Shown in pieces: positions 24,833 through 29,395 of a stretch of 29,395 nt of DNA (position 1 is the stretch's first letter; every line of letters starts with the position of its first letter). The notes beneath the pieces were generated by a model, which was not told the DNA's origin, did not search any database, and was given only the letters and a program-made list of their open reading frames with translations. A program made the translations under genes and the position numbers. The DNA is taken from contig CALAZP010000148.1 of the NCBI GenBank assembly GCA_937926355.1, positions 1 through 29,395 of the forward strand. Reading direction: 5' to 3'. This DNA is from an uncultured Saprospirales bacterium (GTDB lineage Bacteria > Bacteroidota > Bacteroidia > Chitinophagales > Saprospiraceae).

Positions 24833-26008
24833 TTATTTTTTTCTAGATATAAGTATACCTAATAAAAACAATCCAATTCCTTCTGCAGTTTCAAGAGTTG
24901 GCTCGAATATCATAGAAATCCCCACTACTCCATATACTAGGTAAAAAGAATAGTAAACTTTTTTATTTCTACTCAGAAAAGGCATTAAAAATCCAACCAT
25001 AAATATACTCAACCCTACCACTCCACCCTGTGCTATCTCAATAACCCATTGATTGTGAGGAATCAAAACATCCAAATCAGAGGAATATGCTTTACTAGCC
25101 ATTTCCTTCATCTCAACTCTTAAACTTCCCGTACCAATACCCCAAATTGGATTTTTCTCGAATAAGCGCCAACCATCAATAATCGAGGCAATCCTATCCC
25201 CATTAGAATAACCCTGACTATGGCCTTCTAGAACCATTTTAAACTCATATAAAGTGTACCCCACCTTGACTTTGAAACTAGGAAGACAAAAAAAAGAAAA
25301 AACAGGCATGCCTGTAATAATAAGCAACCCCCAAAAACCTAATCTCCACGATTTGGTCACCCAAATATGACGAATTAAAAAGAAGCTTACTATACTGTAC
25401 AAAATCAATAAACCACTTCGAACAGATAACCAATGGATACTAATGAGAAGAAAACCAGTGAATATTATTACCGCCGTCCTCTTCCACCGTTTATCCAACA
25501 AGTGTGGCCTTTTCCACCAAATCCAAATTAAATTCAATAGGGTGTAAACCAACATCATACTAAATCTTATGTGAGATCTCGAGGGAACAGGTATCGATTG
25601 CCCCATTTTCAAACGCTCTTGATAGCTGTCTAACCCTCCATAATATAAAGTCATAGACTGGATACAGCCGATTAAAAGAACAAAGGCAAAAAAAAGGTGA
25701 AAATTAAGATGTTGCTTATCGCTTAATACAGGTAAAAACAAAAAAGTAATAGGTAACAATAAAAACGGCAAATGAATCCTCAGTCTATTGAACCAATAAG
25801 GAATATCAGGATCTGAACCCACCAAAACTAACATATTGAAAAACAATAAGATAAACCACAAACCAAAAGTGTGCACCTTTTGGAATTCTTGCCAATAAAA
25901 AGCAGCCAAGACAAACAACCCAATCATACCCACACTGGTCAAAAAAGGAGAGAAAACCAAACCAATTACCATTAATGCAAGAAAGGCTTGGTATATTTTT
26001 TCCTTCAT
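24833..26008 (-). CDS. O-antigen ligase/polymerase-family membrane protein (WaaL/Wzy type)
   Basis: A 391-residue protein from ATG 26008 (MKEKIYQAFLALMV); an ATG at 26038 would add ten residues. About ten hydrophobic helices are visible. Family motifs include VPSRSHIRFSMMLVYTLL, the NPIWGIGTGSLRVE loop and IPHNQWVIEIAQGGVVGLS, where the His-Asn in the large periplasmic loop matches the catalytic region of WaaL-type ligases. It lies outside the polysaccharide operon, on the opposite strand next to a rhomboid gene. A role in ligating polymer to lipid A core is plausible but unproven. It starts the minus-strand cluster and diverges from pheS. Confidence 0.78.
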   Translation of the reverse strand: MKEKIYQAFLALMVIGLVFSPFLTSVGMIGLFVLAAFYWQEFQKVHTFGLWFILLFFNMLVLVGSDPDIPYWFNRLRIHLPFLLLPITFLFLPVLSDKQHLNFHLFFAFVLLIGCIQSMTLYYGGLDSYQERLKMGQSIPVPSRSHIRFSMMLVYTLLNLIWIWWKRPHLLDKRWKRTAVIIFTGFLLISIHWLSVRSGLLILYSIVSFFLIRHIWVTKSWRLGFWGLLIITGMPVFSFFCLPSFKVKVGYTLYEFKMVLEGHSQGYSNGDRIASIIDGWRLFEKNPIWGIGTGSLRVEMKEMASKAYSSDLDVLIPHNQWVIEIAQGGVVGLSIFMVGFLMPFLSRNKKVYYSFYLVYGVVGISMIFEPTLETAEGIGLFLLGILISRKK

Positions 26009-26080
26009 TTTACTATTTCTGCTTCCCCTAAAATACATAAAACCTATTAATGCGTACCTTGCGAAAAATTCATAATCACC
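26009..26080. promoter_or_regulatory. divergent intergenic region between the ligase-family gene and pheS
   Basis: These 72 bp separate two divergently transcribed gene groups and must contain, or lie close to, promoters for both. I could not find a convincing Bacteroidota TTTG/TAnnTTTG promoter pair on either strand, nor a T-box-like or attenuator structure ahead of pheS. The call rests on gene orientation only. Confidence 0.4.
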
Positions 26081-27115
26081 ATGTCATTAAACCCATTTGA
26101 GCAACTGCAACAAATCCAAAAAGAAATTGAAGCATTCAACATTGCAGATCAAAATTTATTGGAAGAATTTAGAATTCGCTTCCTGGGTTCCAAAAATGTC
26201 TTAAAACCCATTTCAGCGAGTATAAGGGAAATCCCAAATGAAAGAAAAAAAGAATTTGGTCAATTGGTCAATGCAATTAAAAATGCTGCAGAACAAAAAT
26301 ATTCCTCCCACCAAAATAGTTTGAAGGCACATTCTACTGCTAAAAGTCATGAAGATATTGATTTAACCGCTCCAGGTTTCCCCTTAAATATGGGCGCTAG
26401 ACATCCCCTCTCAATAACCTTGAATAAAATCATTAAAATATTTGAAGGGATAGGATTTTCAGTAGCAGAAGATAGAGAAATTGAGGACGATTGGCACAAC
26501 TTTACAGCTATGAACACGCCCGAAGACCATCCTGCAAGGGATATGCAAGACACTTACTATCTAAAGGATAGCAATCAATTTTTATTAAGAACTCATACCT
26601 CTTCTGTCCAGGCCAGGGTAATGGAGCAACATCAACCTCCAATAAGAATCATTGCCCCCGGAAGAGTCTATAGGAATGAAACCATTTCTGCTCGATCTCA
26701 TGCCCAATTTCATCAAGTAGAAGGCCTGTATATCGATGAAAAAGTCTCTTTTGCGGATCTCAAACAAACCCTACTTTACTTTGCTAAGGAAATGTACGGC
26801 GCTAATACCCAAATTAGATTGCGTCCTTCTTTTTTCCCTTTCACAGAACCAAGTGCAGAAATGGACGTCTCTTGTTTTATTTGTAACGCAGAAGGATGTA
26901 ACATATGCAAATATTCCGGATGGGTGGAAGTGCTTGGATGCGGAATGGTGGACCCGGCAGTTTTAGAAAATTGTGGGATAGATAGTCAAAAGTACACTGG
27001 TTATGCCTTTGGAATGGGAATAGAACGACAAGCAATGATGCTCCATGGAATCAATGACATTCGTCTGTTTTTCGAAAACGATATTCGCTTTCTCAGCCAA
27101 TTTGTATCAGCATAA
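26081..27115 (+). CDS. pheS: phenylalanine--tRNA ligase alpha subunit
   Basis: A 344-residue class II synthetase catalytic subunit that charges tRNA-Phe together with PheT. An N-terminal coiled coil (about residues 1-90) binds tRNA. The catalytic core includes PGFPLNMGARHPLS, RTHTSSVQARVM, motif 2 APGRVYRNETISARSHAQFH, QVEGLYID, FPFTEPSAEMDV, VEVLGCGMVDPAVLE and motif 3 YAFGMGIERQAMM, ending INDIRLFFENDIRFL. Length and motif order are standard. pheT is not adjacent, which is common in Bacteroidota. hisS follows after 11 nt. Confidence 0.97.
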   Translation: MSLNPFEQLQQIQKEIEAFNIADQNLLEEFRIRFLGSKNVLKPISASIREIPNERKKEFGQLVNAIKNAAEQKYSSHQNSLKAHSTAKSHEDIDLTAPGFPLNMGARHPLSITLNKIIKIFEGIGFSVAEDREIEDDWHNFTAMNTPEDHPARDMQDTYYLKDSNQFLLRTHTSSVQARVMEQHQPPIRIIAPGRVYRNETISARSHAQFHQVEGLYIDEKVSFADLKQTLLYFAKEMYGANTQIRLRPSFFPFTEPSAEMDVSCFICNAEGCNICKYSGWVEVLGCGMVDPAVLENCGIDSQKYTGYAFGMGIERQAMMLHGINDIRLFFENDIRFLSQFVSA

Positions 27116-27126
27116 ACCCCCTTTGA

Positions 27127-28482
27127 ATGAAACCATCTATTCCTAAAGGAACCAGAGATTTCGGTCCAGAGCAAGTCAGAAAAAGGAATTTTATCTTCAC
27201 TACCATAGAAACGGTTTTCACCAAATATGGATTTGCAAGGATTGAGACTCCTGCAATGGAATCTTTAGATACCCTTACAGGAAAATATGGAGCGGAGGGA
27301 GACCAGCTCTTATTTAAAGTTCTCAATAATGGAGATTTCCTTTCCAAAGTGGAACCTTCCTTATTAGAAGATAAAGACAGTTCAAAAGTATTGCCTAATA
27401 TTTCTAAAAGAGGGTTGAGATATGACCTAACCGTGCCCTTTGCGAGATTTGTAGTCATGCACCAAAATGAAATTCAATTTCCTTTTAAAAGATTTCAAAT
27501 TCAACCCGTTTGGCGCGCAGATAGACCACAAAAAGGTAGATATCAAGAATTTTATCAGTGTGATGCTGATGTTGTAGGCTCCAATTCCCTAGTTTACGAA
27601 GCCGAGTTGGTTCAGATTTACGACGAGGTTTTTCATCGGCTAAATATACCTGTTACTATAAAAATAAACCATCGACAAATTTTATTTGGCATAGCTGAAA
27701 AATTGGGTATCGAAGATCAATTCCAAGCCATTACCGTTGCTATTGATAAAATGGATAAAATTGGATTGTCTGGGGTTAAAGAGCAATTGCGAATGGCAGG
27801 TTTGGCTACACCTCATATTGAATGGATAAGCGAACTATTATCCCAACCCAATTTGGAAAATGTAGAACATCTGTTGGGCGATAGTTCAGCGGCCCAAGAA
27901 GGGTTACTCACCATAAAAACGGTTTTCGAATATTTAAAGCGGACTTCCCTACACCAACAAATAAGATTTGATCTTACCCTAGCCAGAGGGCTTAGTTATT
28001 ATACCGGCTGTATTTTTGAGGTAGCAATAGATACTCAAGTAATTAACTCCATTCAAATGGGATCATTAGGAGGTGGTGGCAGATATGATAATCTTACTGG
28101 CATTTTTGGTCTTTCCGGAGTTTCAGGCGTAGGGATATCTTTTGGTGCTGAGCGAATTTATGATGTTTTAGAGGCCATTGATGGCTTTCCCCCTTCTACT
28201 GCCTCTAGTCTTCAACTCCTAATTTGCTCCCTCGATCAAAAAGGATTAGGAGAAGCGTTCTATATTGCCCATATCCTTCGGGAAAAAGGAATTCATTGTG
28301 ATTTGTATCCAGACGCAGCCAAATTAAAAAAGCAATTAAAATTTGCCTCAGATAGGGCTATTCCCTACTGTTTGATTCTAGGAAGTGAAGAATTAGCGAC
28401 TCAACTTTATACCCTCAAAAATATGGATGATGGTTCCCAAGCTAAACTTAAACTTTCAGACCTAATAGATCAATTCTCATGA
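27127..28482 (+). CDS. hisS: histidine--tRNA ligase
   Basis: A 451-residue class II synthetase. IPKGTRDFGPEQVRKRNF at the N-terminus and TLTGKYGAEGDQLLFKVL are followed by motif 2 FQIQPVWRADRPQKGRYQEF and QCDADVVGS. The HisRS-specific LARGLSYYTGCIFEV, GSLGGGGRYDNL and motif 3 GVGISFGAERIYDVLE come next. The C-terminal anticodon-binding domain runs from about residue 355 (LQLLICSL). It starts at ATG 27127 and its TGA stop overlaps the gatA ATG as ATGA, indicating a coupled translation-related operon with pheS and gatA. Confidence 0.97.
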   Translation: MKPSIPKGTRDFGPEQVRKRNFIFTTIETVFTKYGFARIETPAMESLDTLTGKYGAEGDQLLFKVLNNGDFLSKVEPSLLEDKDSSKVLPNISKRGLRYDLTVPFARFVVMHQNEIQFPFKRFQIQPVWRADRPQKGRYQEFYQCDADVVGSNSLVYEAELVQIYDEVFHRLNIPVTIKINHRQILFGIAEKLGIEDQFQAITVAIDKMDKIGLSGVKEQLRMAGLATPHIEWISELLSQPNLENVEHLLGDSSAAQEGLLTIKTVFEYLKRTSLHQQIRFDLTLARGLSYYTGCIFEVAIDTQVINSIQMGSLGGGGRYDNLTGIFGLSGVSGVGISFGAERIYDVLEAIDGFPPSTASSLQLLICSLDQKGLGEAFYIAHILREKGIHCDLYPDAAKLKKQLKFASDRAIPYCLILGSEELATQLYTLKNMDDGSQAKLKLSDLIDQFS

Positions 28483-29395
28483 ACCAGGTTCCCTATCATA
28501 TCTTAAGATCTAAATTAATTAATGGAGAAGTTTCACTCTCCAATCTGGTGCAATCTTACCTTAATAGAATTGAGGAAACTCGTCACCAGAATATTTATCT
28601 AGAAGTTTACCAAGAGGAAATTCTAGAAAAAGCCAAACAGCTGGAAGACAAGCTTGCTCAAGCACCTCAGTCCATTGGCAGATTGTTTGGAATGGTCATT
28701 TCCCTTAAAGACGTCATTTGTTATAAAAACCACCAAGTCACAGCCGGGTCAAAAATATTAGATGGTTTTCAAAGTTTGTTTTCCGCAACTGCCGTAGAAA
28801 AACTATTAGCAGAAGATGCGCTGATTATTGGAAGGGTAAACTGCGATGAATTTGCTATGGGATCAGCCAATGAAAATCCATGGCATGGACCTGTAATTAA
28901 TGGTATAGGTACTAATAGAGTTGCAGGAGGGTCTTCAGGAGGCTCGGCAGTTTCAGTTCAAATGAATACCTGTTTCGCATCTTTGGGATCTGACACTGGA
29001 GGCTCTGTTCGCCAACCAGCCTCTTTTTGTGGCATTACGGGTTTTAAACCCTCTTATGGCAGAATTTCAAGACATGGCTTGATTGCTTACGGCTCGTCTT
29101 TTGATCAAATTGGAACCCTTACCCACCATGTAGAAGATGCTGCCCTTTTACTTGAAATTATGTCTGGACCTGATGAATTTGATAGTACGGCCATTCCATC
29201 CTCACCAGAATCCTATGGAAAAATAAGTCCTTTGGCTAAAATGCCAAAAATCGCTTACTTTAATTCCATTATCAACCATCCTAGATTAGATCCTTTCGTA
29301 AAGAAAAATTTTATTGGTTTCTTAGAAAAAATAAAGTCTGAAGGGGCTACAGTTGAAGCCGTAGATTTCGATTATCTAGATTTATTGGTTCCAAC
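28479..29395 (+). CDS. gatA: Asp-tRNA(Asn)/Glu-tRNA(Gln) amidotransferase subunit A, partial at the window end
   Basis: The first 305 codons are present from ATG 28479, which overlaps the hisS stop by 4 nt; the frame is open at the window edge. The amidase-signature triad is visible: Lys77 in ISLKDVI, Ser152 in AGGSSGGSAVSV, and nucleophile Ser176 in SDTGGSVRQPASFCG. NCDEFAMGSANEN and GFKPSYGRISRHGLIAYGS are GatA-specific. The protein hydrolyses glutamine and passes ammonia to GatB for tRNA-dependent amidation. The missing part would be roughly the last third. Confidence 0.95.
   Translation, partial: MNQVPYHILRSKLINGEVSLSNLVQSYLNRIEETRHQNIYLEVYQEEILEKAKQLEDKLAQAPQSIGRLFGMVISLKDVICYKNHQVTAGSKILDGFQSLFSATAVEKLLAEDALIIGRVNCDEFAMGSANENPWHGPVINGIGTNRVAGGSSGGSAVSVQMNTCFASLGSDTGGSVRQPASFCGITGFKPSYGRISRHGLIAYGSSFDQIGTLTHHVEDAALLLEIMSGPDEFDSTAIPSSPESYGKISPLAKMPKIAYFNSIINHPRLDPFVKKNFIGFLEKIKSEGATVEAVDFDYLDLLVP

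Noticed and set aside
26347..26767. Antisense ORFs of 60-68 codons within pheS
   Set aside because: pheS coding is unambiguous across this stretch; the antisense frames have no recognisable domains.
1..29395. CRISPR arrays, tRNA genes, insertion sequences or integrase genes
   Set aside because: No regularly spaced repeats, cloverleaf-like sequences, terminal inverted repeats or transposase motifs were seen on either strand.

Overview
The window looks like chromosomal DNA of a Bacteroidota bacterium. It is AT-rich, most starts lack an obvious Shine-Dalgarno sequence, and it carries a UpxY-type NusG paralogue, a fused Wzc-type tyrosine kinase paired with a PHP-family phosphatase, and a very large C25 peptidase ending in a type IX secretion (T9SS) sorting domain. 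I cannot place it below phylum; a Saprospiria- or Cytophagia-like lineage is a guess.

Region 1 (1-15612, + strand) is a compact Wzy-type surface polysaccharide operon. It holds the tail of a nucleotide-sugar dehydrogenase, the UpxY/NusG-like antiterminator, a UDP-glucuronate 4-epimerase-like enzyme, and a CpsB-type PHP phosphatase. These are followed by a Wza-like export lipoprotein, a Wzc-like copolymerase/tyrosine autokinase, six GT-B glycosyltransferases, one GT-A (GT2) transferase, a WcaF-like acetyltransferase, a Wzy/ligase-type membrane protein and a mannose-1-phosphate guanylyltransferase. The dehydrogenase and epimerase would supply UDP-glucuronate/UDP-galacturonate, and ManC would supply GDP-mannose. 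Genes overlap by 1-23 nt or are a few bases apart, and most begin with TTG or GTG. The flippase and the priming transferase are not in the window. The only sizeable gap near the front (709-837) holds a GC-rich, hairpin-forming island and a 24-codon ORF just downstream of the antiterminator gene, and is a candidate leader or antitermination site.

Region 2 (15605-26008, - strand) reads, in transcription order: an O-antigen ligase/polymerase-family membrane protein, a rhomboid protease, an OmpR-type response regulator and its histidine kinase, a SulP anion transporter, a small hypothetical protein, and a 1484-residue secreted C25 peptidase resembling a PorU-type T9SS sortase. The peptidase gene and the last glycosyltransferase gene converge and overlap by 8 nt.

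Region 3 (26081-29395, + strand) is a housekeeping translation operon, diverging from region 2: pheS, hisS and the first two thirds of gatA.

No tRNA, rRNA, insertion sequence, integrase or CRISPR array was seen. Apart from the 129-nt leader (709-837) and the stretch between the C25 gene and sulP (20060-20375, which holds a small ORF and an inverted repeat), no gap exceeds about 100 nt.
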